NCBI GenBank assembly: GCA_001579985.1
Contig: LRSR01007926.1
Span: forward strand, 25,001 to 55,002
Direction: 5' to 3'
Source of the DNA: Hypsibius dujardini
Taxonomy: Eukaryota; Tardigrada; Eutardigrada; Parachela; Hypsibiidae
Length of the DNA: 30,002 bases
This document shows positions 1 to 11,042 of the stretch, piece after piece; the stretch's first letter is position 1, and each line of letters begins with the position of its first letter. The notes under the pieces are model-generated. The model was not told the origin of the DNA. It saw only the letters and a list, made by a program, of their open reading frames with translations, and made no database searches. The translations under genes and the position numbers were made by a program.

Positions 1-176
1 GCAGAAAACACGCACCGCATACTATGTCACTGTGTGTTAATAGATGACAGTTGTTATTCGCAGGGACGGAGAGGGAGAAACTCGACAAAAGAAAGTTACT
101 CATTTTATGATTTTCCCTAGACCGCCGCGCCCGTGTGCAATGGTCTGTTTTGCGTCTGCTCTCGGTTGTGATGATC

Positions 177-200
177 TCTCTCTCTCTCTCTCTCTCTGCC
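177..200. repeat. (TC)n microsatellite
   Basis: A run of about twelve TC dinucleotides. It is followed by CA-rich and CAT-rich simple sequence (about 245-340). Short reading frames across it are low complexity and not credible genes. Confidence 0.9.
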
Positions 201-390
201 TCTCCACCGTACACCAAAAGCAGTCAAGCGAGATTTCATTGGGCCCACACACACCTGAAAGCGCCTCGCATCGCTTTTGACTCATCATCATCATCAGCGT
301 GTGACTCAGAGAGCCGGTGCACACACACAGACACACACAGAGTCGTCCGTCACTCCGTCACTAAACAAATCCATACGGTACTACCAGTAC

Positions 391-732
391 GAGAAAGAGA
401 TCCTGGAATGAGCCATTTGACTTTCCCATAGCGTGGAATGGGGCACCCTGGAATCACAACTTCCAGAAAGATTTTGGCTATCACCAACATCTTAAAAGAC
501 AGAGAATAATTGATAACCTCGTTGGAATGCGTATCAGATAAGAAAAAAAGTTGTGGGAACATGTTTAAAAAATGAAATAAATTGGACGGTTGGAAAAAGC
601 TCCCTATAGAGGTCGCTGACTATGCAGTGACTTATCTGTTTTAGGTTAGCTTGCGACAGAGCGCCCCCTGCCACCCGGTGGCCCATTCCACGATACGGAA
701 AGTCAAGTGGCCCATTCCAGAGCCTTTCCCTC
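391..732 (+). mobile_element. Inverted-repeat MITE, family A, copy 1
   Basis: The left end reads roughly GAGAAAGAGATCCTGGAATG and the right end is the reverse complement of the same motif (CATTCCAGAGCCTTTCCCTC). Inside each end the motif GTGGCCCATTCCA and its complement recurs, so the element can fold on itself. The 300-bp interior is shared with copies at 7933-8236 and, in inverted orientation, 9926-10264. It encodes no transposase, so it is a non-autonomous DNA element. I could not identify a convincing target-site duplication. Confidence 0.8.
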
Positions 733-1420
733 ATATCTGTGACATGTCGATTACCGACTCAGCATATACGGCACCCATCAGCCAGGGCGCCCCGAACTCA
801 GCTTAATTTTATATAAACCTAATTATTAGCTAAAAGTCTTTCCTCTTTCGGGTGACATTTATTTAATGAAAAACGGCCGAAAATTTTAAGTGTACGAATT
901 ACATCTCCGCCATGGCATTCTTAACAAGCAGCAGAAACGGATAAAAATGCAGCCAAAGAGATAGCGGAAGCTGGGAGTAATATTCCGCGATGCGGAACCG
1001 TTGGGGAGCACGAGGAGGGATCAAGCGAGGCACCGAATTTATTGGCATCTCGCTACAAGCCGACTAATTCCGCTCGGTTTAATTAAATCAATTTGTGGAA
1101 GTCGTGCCGCGAAATTAATGCGGATTTCCGCGGACCGTCCGACCGGAGTAAAAGATTAGCCATGGATGGATAGTCGATTGGCTGGCCAAGTGACTCTCAT
1201 CACCGCGGACTGCTGGGTGAAGGGGCGAAACTCCAATGTTTCCTCTAAATGTCAGTAGCGTGCGGTCAAGTCGGGTGACCAGGTCCGTGCAAGGGGATTT
1301 CAGTGCAGTTGCAGTATCATGTCGATATTGCACCGAAGACCGATAAATTTTTTGTCTCGCTCGGTCTGATCGACGGAAAATTATCCCGACGGAACATTAT
1401 CCGTACAAAGATGGAACGGA
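733..1420. other. No gene seen
   Basis: AT-rich then mixed sequence without splice-flanked coding frames or recognisable protein similarity. I see no repeat of note here. Confidence 0.5.
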
Positions 1421-1423
1421 GAC

Positions 1424-1441
1424 GGTCCACCATGGTGGACC
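1424..1441. repeat. 18-bp perfect palindrome
   Basis: GGTCCACCATGGTGGACC is identical to its own reverse complement. Its half-site GGTCCACCATGG is close to the unit of the minisatellite that starts about 160 bp downstream, so the two are probably related. Confidence 0.85.
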
Positions 1442-1602
1442 ATTCGTTTGGGTGCACCCGGGTCGAGAATAGACCACCCTCTAAACCACCTCCACCGTAC
1501 CTGTCCACCATGCGATCTCACGGGTGCATCGTCGGAACTGATCATTCCATATTCTGAGCTAACCGCCAACCTTCTAGCCTGACCTTCCGCCTCCAGGCCA
1601 GA

Positions 1603-1749
1603 CGGTCCACCACCATGATCTAACGGTCCACCACCATGGTCCAACGGTCCACTACCATGGTCCAACGGTCCACTACCATGGTCCGACGGTCCACCACCAT
1701 GGTGCAACGGTTCACCACCATGGTCTGACGGTCCACCACCATGGTCCGA
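1603..1749. repeat. 21-bp minisatellite, about seven units
   Basis: The unit is close to CGGTCCACCACCATGGTCCA plus one base, repeated about seven times with scattered changes. Because 21 is a multiple of three, the minus strand reads as a repetitive Asp-His-Gly-Gly/Ser-Gly-Pro-Leu peptide. There is no start, splice or flank evidence that this is translated. Confidence 0.88.
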
Positions 1750-2800
1750 CTTATTTTAGCTCCGCCAACCGCCGCCACTGGATTGACTGTCCGTCCACCT
1801 ACCGGATCTTTCGAACGTCCGATCGACCGCTTGGTTAGACCATGTCCCCCGAGAACCGGCTGTCATCTTCATTCGGCGCCTGTTTTAACTCCAGCCGTTT
1901 GCACAATACTGCTGACCCCTTTTTAATTAGCTTCTGAGCTCGTGAGGTTCTCGATGATTTAATTGCATTCTATCCGAGAAACGCAGCCCGGGCAGTTAAA
2001 GGTCTACCGTCCTTCGTCTCGATCGGACCGTTGGTTTTAGAAAATATATTTTAGGGATCCATCAAGATGTATTCATCTAAAAGACACCTAAAAATAAAAA
2101 AAGAAGGAATATAGCACAGCACAGACAGCTGGAGTCCGTACGGTTAACGGTTGACGGTCATCTTGGATGATGACCGGACAATGGATATTAGGTAGTCCGT
2201 CCGAAAGGGCCTAATGATATATCCGGCGGCAGCTGGTCATTCTGAGTGACTAGCAGTCACAGAGAGAGGGATGACTTCCATCCACCGCCTGATAGACCGT
2301 CCAACCTCGTTGGAATGTCTTCCGACTCTACCCTCTGAACCCCGGCTTCATCATACACCTTCCAGACTGACTATTCCCTGCGTGAAGTGGATTAGTCCGA
2401 AGGGTGAAATGGTAGTCATTAAGATGAACCTACCAGTCCGGAATGCCGCAAGGTTTGACCGCCTACCCAGACAGTGGACGAGCATCCGAACTGACCGTTG
2501 GCTTTCAGGACTCCACCTTCGAATTCACCACCGGAGCTGATCGCCCGTCTTTCGAACGGACCATTCATCTTTTCCAATCAACCAAACGACTATGCTCGAT
2601 TCAAGCAATCAACTTCGAACTGTCCACCTTCCTGACAGACCGTCCCCTCCACGACATTAGTTTTTTTTGCCATCAGATAGATTTCCTAACCCAAATAAAA
2701 AATTCACCTAAGCTCAAACCGTCCCTCAGCTCTCCCAGGCAGCTGTTTCAGATGCTATAGTAGTATATCGTTCCGCGCGCGCCTCATGTTAACTCCATTT
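1750..2800. other. Gene-free region with degenerate CCGTCCACC-type motifs
   Basis: Several scattered segments share wording such as TTTCGAACG(T/G)(A/C)CC, GACCGTCC and CTGTCCACCTTCC, suggesting an old, decayed tandem repeat related to the 21-bp minisatellite. No supported gene. Confidence 0.4.
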
Positions 2801-2903
2801 CCTACGACTCCATTTCCATTCGACTCCCATTCCTACGACTCCATTTCCATTCGACTCCCATTCCTACGACTCCATTTCCATTTCCTACGTTCATTCCTAC
2901 GAC
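2801..2903. repeat. 31-bp tandem repeat, about three units
   Basis: The unit contains CCTACGACTCCATTTCCATT followed by CGACTCCCATT. It occurs about three times with a truncated last unit. The reading frame through it is low complexity. Confidence 0.85.
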
Positions 2904-3417
2904 TCAAACACCGTTTGGCGTCACTATGTTTTCACTTTTCACCATGTTTAGGCGTCACTGACAAAATTGATTTGTGGAGACACTGGATGACCCTAAAAAG
3001 TATCTTTCTGAAACCTGGGAAAACAATTGCTGCTGTCTTGAAAGCGTCGTTCTCCTTCGGTTTCTTGATCGGCCACCGTTATCAGTGGCCAGTGTATTGT
3101 CACATCTATAGAAACCACATCATTCCCTAACTGGTCTCCCTGCGCTGTACCGCTACCTTTACTCTTGTACAATTAGGTTACTATTTTTCATCTCAACGAT
3201 TGATTTCAATATCTGCTGTGTTTTGCCCTCCAAAACAGCTGTTGGTGTTTATCGAGCACCATTATTTCCTCTTTCTGATAAGACTGATCCTTTCATCATA
3301 TTCGGTCACTGGCTGCTCGGAATGGATTCTGGTGAGACGAGCTTCTCGCGCTAGCAAATCTCATCCTGCCTCCATCCACCAGGAGGAGCTCCGAGCTCAT
3401 TAGCCCGTCTGGTCGCG
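2904..3417. other. Gene-free stretch upstream of the SUZ12-like gene
   Basis: No supported exon. It is the likely location of the promoter and 5' UTR of the downstream gene, but no clear core promoter element is visible. Confidence 0.4.
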
Positions 3418-6400
3418 ATGGCCAAACATGCAATCTGGCAGGTAATTAGAACAGCAAGGGTCGTTTTAATTTCACACTTCACAGTATATTTTATTTCCGG
3501 GAGTCCGCATGGAAATAGTTTTGTTCAATCGCATCTCCCACCCCGGAGTCATTTCGAAAGGAATTGATTGGATTTGTGGAGTTTGAAACAGCGATAGAAT
3601 TCTTTTGACTGGTTTCTGTCATAAAATGTCTCAATTACACAAGTTATCAATCAACGATCGCCTACGTGCCATACTCTCCCCGTTGCCCAATCAATCAATC
3701 GATGTGTCATTCAGCTAGTTTAAATTCGAAAACCAGCGGATTTAGTACTGTAAATCAATCAACGGGTTACGGATCGCTGCACATGACTTGACTGCACCCT
3801 CTTCTTTTTTCAGGGTCCACATCCTCTCATTCCTACCGACAGCCAGCGGAAGCCCGTGATTCTCAGTCAAGCGCAGCATCACTCGATAATTCCCACCGTG
3901 CTGCCTGAGCGGAATCTGGAAGAAATCTTGGTGAAATATCCCCTGGTCGCCACGCAGGCCACAATTGTGCAGGTACTTAAGTTTCTGACACTGCTCTCGG
4001 CTTCTCAGTAGCTTTTGAACTTCGATACTTGTGCGAACACTTCCATTCACAACAGTGCCATAGCTTCGATAGCTAAAAACCTAGATAATAATATTCTCCA
4101 TCCCATCATATACCCCATAAAAACATTAATCATTGGCTATAGCTATTTTACCCTTCCCTTGTAGTGTGTGGGGGGGCCCAATAGCACCCTGGCTATTTTA
4201 CCCCTCCCATGCTGTCCGTTCTTCCGTCTGCCATTCCGTTGTCTGTCCTTCGTTCACCCAGTCGTCCATCCGTCGTCCGTTCTTCCGTCTGTCCTTCCGT
4301 TGTCTGTCCGTCCGTTGTCAATCCGTCGTTCACCCATCCGTCCGTTCGTCCGTTGTCAATCCGTCGTTCACCCATCCGTCCGTCCGTCTGTTCGTCCGTT
4401 CGTTGTTGGTTCATCCGTCGTCCATCCGTCGTCCGTTCTTCCGTTTGTCCTTCCGTTGTCTGTCCGTCCGTTGTCAATCCGTCGTTCACCCATCCGTCCG
4501 TCGTTCATCCGTCGTCCGCCCGTCCGTTCGTTGTTGGTTCATCTGCTATCCGTTCAGTCTTGCCCGTTGTTCGACCATCTGTCCGACAACGGACGGACAG
4601 ACGGACAACGCCGGATGGACAACGAACAGACTAACGGACGGACGGAAAACCTGGGAAAGGATAAAATAGCAGATGCGCCTGGTGATGTATACAGGGAGGG
4701 GTAAAATAGCCACGGTTCTATTGGGCCCCAAAAAGGGGGGGGGGTAAAATAGCCACTCTGTTAATCATGTATTTAATTTTATGTTTTATATCTAATCATT
4801 TAATATCTAATCATTATTTAAGTTCTGCAACTTTACTAGTCAAATTATTTTCATGTAAAATAAGCGTTTTAATACAGTAGCAATTTTATTTCACATGCAT
4901 TCAAACACGGTATTTAAAGAAGGCTACTAGTATTAATATGAACTCTCACCATTGTGCAGGCTCGCGGTGATGCCATTTCGACCGGACGAATTCTTCTCCG
5001 GCGCTGCTTCGTCTACAATCTCGCGCATCGACGCTACCGGACCGGCCACTGCGACTGCACGCGCGCAGAGCTTCAGACTGGTCAAGTCGCCTTCCTCGAA
5101 TCCATCGTCTTCAAGATATGGCTGCAGAAGCTCTCTCATATCTCCACGGCCAGCCGTGCCGACACCATCCGCAACTTTGCATGCGACGACGGGGACAAAG
5201 CACTCAATGAACAACGCACGCACTGGATAAAACGCCTGATGAAGCATGTTGACACCTTTAAAAAGCTTCCCAGCGCACCTGTTGCCTTTTTTGTCCGCAG
5301 AATTCAGTTGAAGGATAAGCCGGGTCGTCTTCAAAGCGGAAACGACGATGGAGGAATCTCATTAAAATGCGCCCTTGTCGCGGCCAACCAGGTGGCGAGC
5401 AAGGATTACGACTATCAGATTGTGCAGGCGGGACCGAAGCTGGCCGGTACCTTGGACGAAAACGGCGGCGTCACGTTCAACGAGCAGGGCTTTTCGCTGT
5501 CGCACTGGGGCAGGGGAGCCCGATTGGTGTTGCGGCTTGATGGATTGGAGGAGGTGCTGCCTAATAATGTGGTATTTTTCGATCTCCTACCCAAGCCGAA
5601 CGAGCACTCCAGTATTGGTTTTACGCTGACCGGCAAGACCCGCAAGATCCGCGTGGAAGCCAGACTACAATGGCAGGCACCTGTGCCGAAGGAGGCGCAT
5701 TTGAAGTTCTGGTACGTGTTCATCTATGCCAGTGGCTCGGTCATGCAAGTGCGGGAGATGGCGATTATTCGACGACCGGAATGGCTGACTGGGACGACGT
5801 GTTTGTTCTGTCGAATGGCCTGTGATAGCATTGTGAATCTGCTAAGGTGAGAAACACCTGAAACGGGAGTGCTTGACTGTTGCGGAATCTCAGTACGCGT
5901 CCATGTTAGAGTGTATAAACGTTCTACTCTGTGGTTCTGCTGTGTCTATTTGTCCCTTTGTGTCTGCCTATCTGTCTGTTATTCCTTCCGACCTGTCTGA
6001 CTCTGTCGTAAGTACCAATTGGTTACGTACTCGTATCAAACGACTACAGTACTTACAATTCCATGCTGCATTGTGCAGCATAAGAACCTTGGCAAGAACC
6101 TCGGTCTCGACAGCTTGCTTCGACAGCAGTAGCTGTCATGTGGGGAACATCTGTCATTTGCCGTACCGTCTGTTCTATTCTATTCAAAGCGTGTCTCCTT
6201 TCTGCGCTGCAGGCACATCGAGGGATGTCATCCCGGGGTGGGATTCGAGTATGATCCGGCGATGGGACGGCTGTACTTCTGGTTCTCGCCAGAGAAGACG
6301 CTAATTCGGTGTTTCGCTGTGCCAGGTTTAATCGATAACGATATTTTGGAAGTCAAGTTCCACCGGAGGCAGCACTTGACCACTTCAATCAAGCACGGTT

Positions 6401-7457
6401 TCCGGATGGACACTCGCGGAGAACTGATCCACTCCATTGGGATTTTGGATTGGATGTCTTCTCGCTATCACCCAAACCGGGAACGAGGTAAGGAAATTAA
6501 CTGATTCAGCCGGCAAGAAAGATCGGCAAGTTTTGTTTGCTGCTTATTCTATGCAGAGTTCTTGACTCTCACAAAATCATAAAACTCTAATAATTTTTTC
6601 TGGTGATTTAAAGATCCTCTACCTGTCTTCAATCTGAAGCATGTAACTGCGGTCTACGGTGTGCCAATCAGCCTTGCCGGTCAGATGCTCGTCCAGATGC
6701 ACGGGATACGAACCTGTCGCCCAGACTTGAAGAACCTCTGCGATCTCGACTCGGACGATGATGACGAAAGCCAGCAGGTGGGAATTCCCGATCGCTGTGT
6801 GCTTGACAGGATCCCTAACAACTTGTGGAACAGTGGAGCGTGTTAATTTCTTTCAGATTCACCGAGCCAGCTGTATCAGCGAAATCTCCGATGCCAGTGA
6901 CACAGAGAAAGCATTCATGATCCTCTGGAATCGCTTTCTGCGGACTGCTGGATATATACCTTATCATCGAATGTTCGGTAGGTAGTGTAAATGGACTGCA
7001 GCGGCTAACAATTCCCAGAAATGCAGGCAGCCACAATGTGTGTCGAAATTTGTATCGAACTTTCCCATAGACGCGTCTTGACCTTCCTGTACGGGGGCGG
7101 GCAAGATTTTAGTAAAAATGCAAAGTGGGGAGCATTAGTATGATTTTGCTATTTTTACTCTAAAAAACGTCAGGGGGTACCCTTGGGTCACTTTTTCGAT
7201 TTCGGACGGGGGGGGGGAGAATTGCCCACATGCCACCCCCTAGTACGCGCCACTGAAGGTTCCTTCTGTTACCGGAAATGTGTGATGTTCCAGCCACTCT
7301 TCAGCAATTTGTTCGAGCTCACGGTACGGATATCGAACTGATGGACTGCTATTCCGTCTTCGTTGCCCACGTTGTCGTCTTTCAGCGTGACGGTTACATC
7401 CTCAAGGAGGAACTCCGGAACATTATGAAGTATTACCGACAAATAGTGCGTCTGTAG
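3418..7457 (+). CDS. SUZ12: Polycomb repressive complex 2 subunit SUZ12-like, seven exons
   Basis: SUZ12 is the scaffold subunit of nuclear PRC2, which methylates histone H3 lysine 27. Proposed coding exons are 3418-3441, 3814-3972, 4960-5846, 6213-6487, 6614-6777, 6857-6977 and 7294-7457. Every junction is GT-AG, all phases agree, and together they give 597 codons plus stop (human SUZ12 is about 739 aa). Residues from about 71 (RILLRRCFVYNLAHRRYR) match the SUZ12 N-terminal FLHRTLTYM-type segment. A C2H2 finger at residues 342-363 (C-x2-C-x12-H-x4-H) has the SUZ12 spacing. An acidic stretch (DSDDDDES) precedes a C-terminal VEFS box (ILWNRFLRTAGYI, then QQFVRAHG). The VEFS box is the region that contacts the EZH2 catalytic subunit. 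The first exon (MAKHAIWQ) is the weakest part: it was chosen because the ATG and donor give phase 0. Further 5' exons are possible. Confidence 0.85.
4126..4768. mobile_element. hAT-like foldback element with 8-bp TSD in SUZ12 intron 2
   Basis: TTAATCAT occurs at 4126-4133 and again at 4761-4768, flanking the element at 4134-4760. The right terminus read inward is CAGAGTGGCTATTTTACCCC, which fits the hAT-type YARNG start. The left terminus has lost a few bases (TGGCTATAGCTATTTTACCC). The inner arms GGCCCAATAG and GGCTATTTTACCCCTCCC are mirrored on both sides. The interior is about 400 bp of CCGTC/CCGTT repeats that switch to the complementary GACGG form near 4590, so the whole element can form a hairpin. 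No transposase is encoded. Confidence 0.82.
4215..4650. repeat. Degenerate (CCGTC/CCGTT) repeat array
   Basis: Imperfect 4-8 bp pyrimidine-rich units with longer repeated blocks (for example GTTGTCAATCCGTCGTTCAC three times). The array keeps all three frames open for long stretches on both strands, which explains the several overlapping Ser/Pro/Arg/Val-rich reading frames here. These are not genes. Confidence 0.85.
7200..7255. mobile_element. Possible transposon end in the last SUZ12 intron
   Basis: The sequence ends with ACGCGCCACTG, close to the terminal repeat of the MITEs at 22306-22507 and 22590-22795 (CAGTGGCGCGCC). A poly-G run lies inside it. No matching left end is seen, so this may be a truncated insertion. 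It ends about 40 bp before the acceptor of the last exon. Confidence 0.4.
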
Positions 7458-7491
7458 GAGCTGTCGCGCAATCTTTCGGACGGGCTGAGTG

Positions 7492-7497
7492 ATTAAA
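7492..7497 (+). terminator. Candidate polyadenylation signal of the SUZ12-like gene
   Basis: ATTAAA lies 35 bp after the TAG stop codon. It is a common variant of AATAAA. Confidence 0.45.
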
Positions 7498-7932
7498 GGA
7501 TGCCGCCTTCATCATCGGTCTTATGTTTTGGTTCCACTCTCAGGTGACCTCATCATCTTGAATGTGGCCCCACCCTCAGTGGTCACTTTGTGATCTAGTT
7601 TTAGCGCTGGGTGTTTTTCTCTCAATCTTCTCGTTTATTTTTTTCGTGTTTGTCAGTAACTGCTCTCGTCAGTTTTCTGCAGTGAAATTACATTTTTTTT
7701 ACAGATTTTCTTCCGATTTGAACATTGAAGATGCGAGAGTCATCATGATCTTGGTCAATGTCGATATGTAACAGTCATTTTGGTAAAGATTCTCATTTGG
7801 TACGCTTTCGGTTAATGCTTTTTGGTAATTACATCGAATTCGCGGATAATTCCGCTAGTGCTTTTCGAAGACGTTTGCGCGCACCCAATTTGCGAGAATG
7901 CGTCATCGTGCACTGCTCGAGAGTATTAGTAT
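7498..7932. other. No gene seen
   Basis: T-rich sequence. The short open frames have no splice or similarity support. Confidence 0.45.
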
Positions 7933-8236
7933 GAGGGAAAGGCTCTGGAATGGGCCACCCTGGAATCGGATTTCCAGACAGGTTTTTGGCGAACACCAAG
8001 ATTCTAAACGACAGAATAATCGATAACCCCGGTGGAACGTGTATCAGACATAAAGAAAAGTTGTGGAACATGTTTAAAAAACGAAATGGACGGTTGGAAA
8101 AAGCTCCCTATAGAGGTCGCTGACTATGCAGTGACTTATCTGTTTTCGATTAATTTGCGACAGAGCGCGCCCTGCCACCCAGTGGCCCATTCCACGGTAC
8201 GGAAAGTCAAGTGGCCCATTCAAGGGCCTTTCCCTC
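7933..8236 (+). mobile_element. Inverted-repeat MITE, family A, copy 2
   Basis: It begins GAGGGAAAGGCTCTGGAATG and ends with the complementary CCTTTCCCTC. The interior is clearly homologous, in the same orientation, to the copy at 391-732, with blocks such as CTCCCTATAGAGGTCGCTGA identical. It is slightly shorter than the other two copies because the repeated CACTTGACTTTCC block is missing near the left end. Confidence 0.85.
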
Positions 8237-9396
8237 GAAGTTGTATTGCGCGACTCACAACAACCAACACATTTTCTGCTACGGGACGGGTTAATGCCTA
8301 CGCAGATACGGCAGTTCCCCAAGCGACCGTCCGATGTTGAATAGATCGGTGGCTCGGCGGTTTTCAGCCGGCGCCCTGGCCGGTTCCAATTGTAACATTT
8401 CTTATTCCAGTTCCGGACATTGTTCTATTCTTCTAAGTAGACCGTACAATCACTGTGAAATTTTTCTGAGATTTCGTTCGAATTTTGGTTCGGGGTTGTC
8501 ACTGCACAGTTGGTGTAGTCTCGGAGCATTGGAGGCTCAGCGCCAACTTGGAGCGTAAACCGATAGACCGCAATTGACCGGTCGGTTTCCCGCAAGCCTG
8601 ATACTCCAACCTAACGGTACGACGTCACTAACGTCCTGGCATTACCGAAAATCCAGTCGAGCGGCTGGGTTGCGAACTCTCTTCGCTTTTTCCACTGTGT
8701 AGGCTCATCACAAAATATTTGGTAAACAAGTGGTATCGAGTTGACTGGAATCAGCGACGATCGTAACGCAAACGGGCAAGCACACTAAACTCACCAGGAA
8801 TTGTGGTCGTGATCGTGGTTTTTCCGACGGACCAGCGAATGCATTCTTTTCCGTTCTCTTCGACTGACCTAATGGAAAGTTCCACCAACGCTGTCTCCAT
8901 CACGACGTAAAACCATCTCTGAGAGCCTTTCCTGATTCACCAGATGAGCAGCAGATGGCCACAAAAGCACAATCCTGCGTCATTTCCCCGTGCCCTCTTC
9001 TGATTTGGTAAGGTTTTGCTTGCGATTGTGGGACACTTCTGGTCGTGGTTGTGGACGGGCTCTGTCCTGGCTTTTGAACATGCGCACATTTACCTAAGTA
9101 ACTCGACTTATTTCTTAATGATTTAATATTAGTTAGACAAGTGGCAAAGTGGAAAGTCTGTAACTAATTAGTTATCAGCAGGTTTTGTGGGTGACTGACA
9201 GGTATCAGGTATCACTGCCATCTTACGGAATGGACGAATAGAGCGAACTAAAAAATGTCCTGGGTGTTAGAATTAAGCGTATATACTACACATTATTGAC
9301 TGGCATCAGGGAAGTCCATGTCCTATTGAGTTCGGGTTGTCGAATAAGAAGGCGTGTGACCCTTTGATTAAGGTTTTATACAGTAGTACACAGCTC
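8237..9396. other. No gene seen
   Basis: Over 1 kb without a supported coding exon, RNA gene or recognisable element on either strand. Confidence 0.45.
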
Positions 9397-9524
9397 TACA
9401 ACTGGCGGGGAGAAACCTTTTCGGGCTTGTGATTGGGCGTACGGCCTTTTGTTAGCAGGCTCAATTTCCGCTTGCAGCGCGTAAAACTCTTACGAACCGG
9501 AGAAGGTTTCTCCGCCAGCTGTAA
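9397..9524. mobile_element. Short MITE, about 128 bp
   Basis: Left arm TACAACTGGCGGGGAGAAAC and right arm GGTTTCTCCGCCAGCTGTAA are inverted repeats that extend about 30 bp with mismatches. The spacer is about 60 bp and non-coding. Confidence 0.7.
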
Positions 9525-9925
9525 GGGTTTCGTGTCTAATGTAATATTATCGGCTGCTCTCTTTCAACCTGAACGGAACGCTGTTCCAATCAAAAGCTGA
9601 TTAGAGTTTTTTTCTCGGACGTGCAGAGATATTCTGTATTACCCAGCTACTTACACATAAAACTATCTCAGTGCGTTGTATAAAACTGATAAACTTTTAA
9701 TTTACGGACATGACCGTTCTTATGAGCGGAAAGATTAGCTGTAGCATATTTAAACTGACATGCTGATTGAGTGATTGAGTGAAAAATTGATGATCCATAT
9801 CATTTACCTCTTACTGGCGATGAAAGATTTAAAATACATCGTGTGGACTCGAAATAAAATCATGTCTGAACGGCGTGCGGTATTCTGAAGGAGAAGTGTA
9901 GTATTGCAGTTTTGCATGTAGGTGT
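9525..9925. other. No gene seen
   Basis: AT-rich sequence with no supported feature. Confidence 0.4.
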
Positions 9926-10264
9926 GAGGGAAAGGTCCTGGGATGGGCCACTTGACTTTCCGTACCCTGGAATGGGCCACCGGGTGGCAGTGGTCGCTCT
10001 GTCGCGTACTATTGCAAAACAAATGAGTCACTGCATAGGCGGCGACCTTTATAGGAGCTGTTTCCAACCGTCCAATTATTTCGTTTTTTAAACATGTTCC
10101 TACATTTTTTTCCATAACTGATACGCGTTTCACCAGAATTATCACTTATTCTCTGTCGTTTAGGACTTTGGTGATAGTCAAAATCTGTCTGGAAGTTGTG
10201 ATTCCAGGGTGGCCCATTTTAGGGTACGGGAAAGTCGAGTGGCCCATTCCAGGACCCTTCCCTC
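9926..10264 (-). mobile_element. Inverted-repeat MITE, family A, copy 3
   Basis: The best preserved ends of the family. The left begins GAGGGAAAGGTCCTGGGATG and the right ends CATTCCAGGACCCTTCCCTC. Each arm holds the GGAATGGGCCAC block twice, separated by CTTGACTTTCCGTACCC, giving terminal inverted repeats of about 60 bp. The interior is reversed relative to the copies at 391-732 and 7933-8236. Confidence 0.85.
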
Positions 10265-10638
10265 GTTCTGGTGTCACTCACGCGCGATTACGAGCATCTC
10301 TCCTACCTCGTAAGATCAATCGCAACTCTTTAGCAACGAATTGCACGGGGTCTTTTGATTTAAATTTTTTTTTTATTTAAATTTTTTTTATTAATTTATT
10401 TGAGTTTTGAAGCACAAGAAAAGAAAGGCCAGCTTATTATTTATATAATTTGCATCAAGTCAAGCGCTGCGAAACAATACTTAATTTCCTCTTTCTTGGA
10501 TGGTCATCACAACACGCACCGAAGCCAGATGGGCGCTGCAAATTCCGCCGAGTGGAAGTCATTGCTATTAATAATTAAATATTAAAACAGATAAATTAAA
10601 CGCCAGTACAGCATAAACCTTTTCCAGAAGAACTCCAC
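10265..10638. other. No gene seen
   Basis: Includes an A/T-only tract at about 10360-10400. No supported coding sequence. Confidence 0.4.
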
Positions 10639-10689
10639 CAGAGATGGTACACTCGCGAGTGTGAGGGTGAGTGTTAAAATTCGTGATTC

Positions 10690-11020
10690 TCTAGTACATA
10701 CACACATGGTCACAATTTTGAGTGGCAGACTTTAAGGCAAAAACGGTAGTCCGAGTTCGAGCCGAATTAAGTCATCTCGCGCACGCGCTCTCGACCATGC
10801 AGCCTTCACTCAATTGATCGATTGATTGAACTTGTCTATTTTGACGGAATTTAGTGCAGCTTGCTCAATTTAATTCTTCCGCTGAGCCGGGCATTAAATC
10901 AAAGATTCAGGAGAAGGCAGTGGCAAGCTCTAGCCAAGAGTGGCTCAAACTCAGACCACCTGATGGCTCGAACTCTGCCACCCAAAATTGTGGCCATGTG
11001 TGTACATATCCTATAGTACA
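10690..11020. mobile_element. Nested inverted-repeat unit 1
   Basis: TACACACATGGTCACAATTT near 10699 and its complement near 10984 (AAAATTGTGGCCATGTGTGT) form arms of about 40 bp, continuing through TGGCAGA and GTTCGAGCC. The spacer is about 240 bp and non-coding. Confidence 0.65.
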
Positions 11021-11042
11021 TATATATTAGTATATATATATA

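Noticed and set aside
2786-3130. A 114-aa plus-strand frame
   Set aside because: It starts in a 31-bp repeat and then has no recognisable domain or splice support.
4133-4704. Several overlapping 98-178 aa frames rich in Ser, Pro, Val and Arg
   Set aside because: They are translations of the CCGTC repeat array in all frames and both strands, inside an intron and inside a transposable element.
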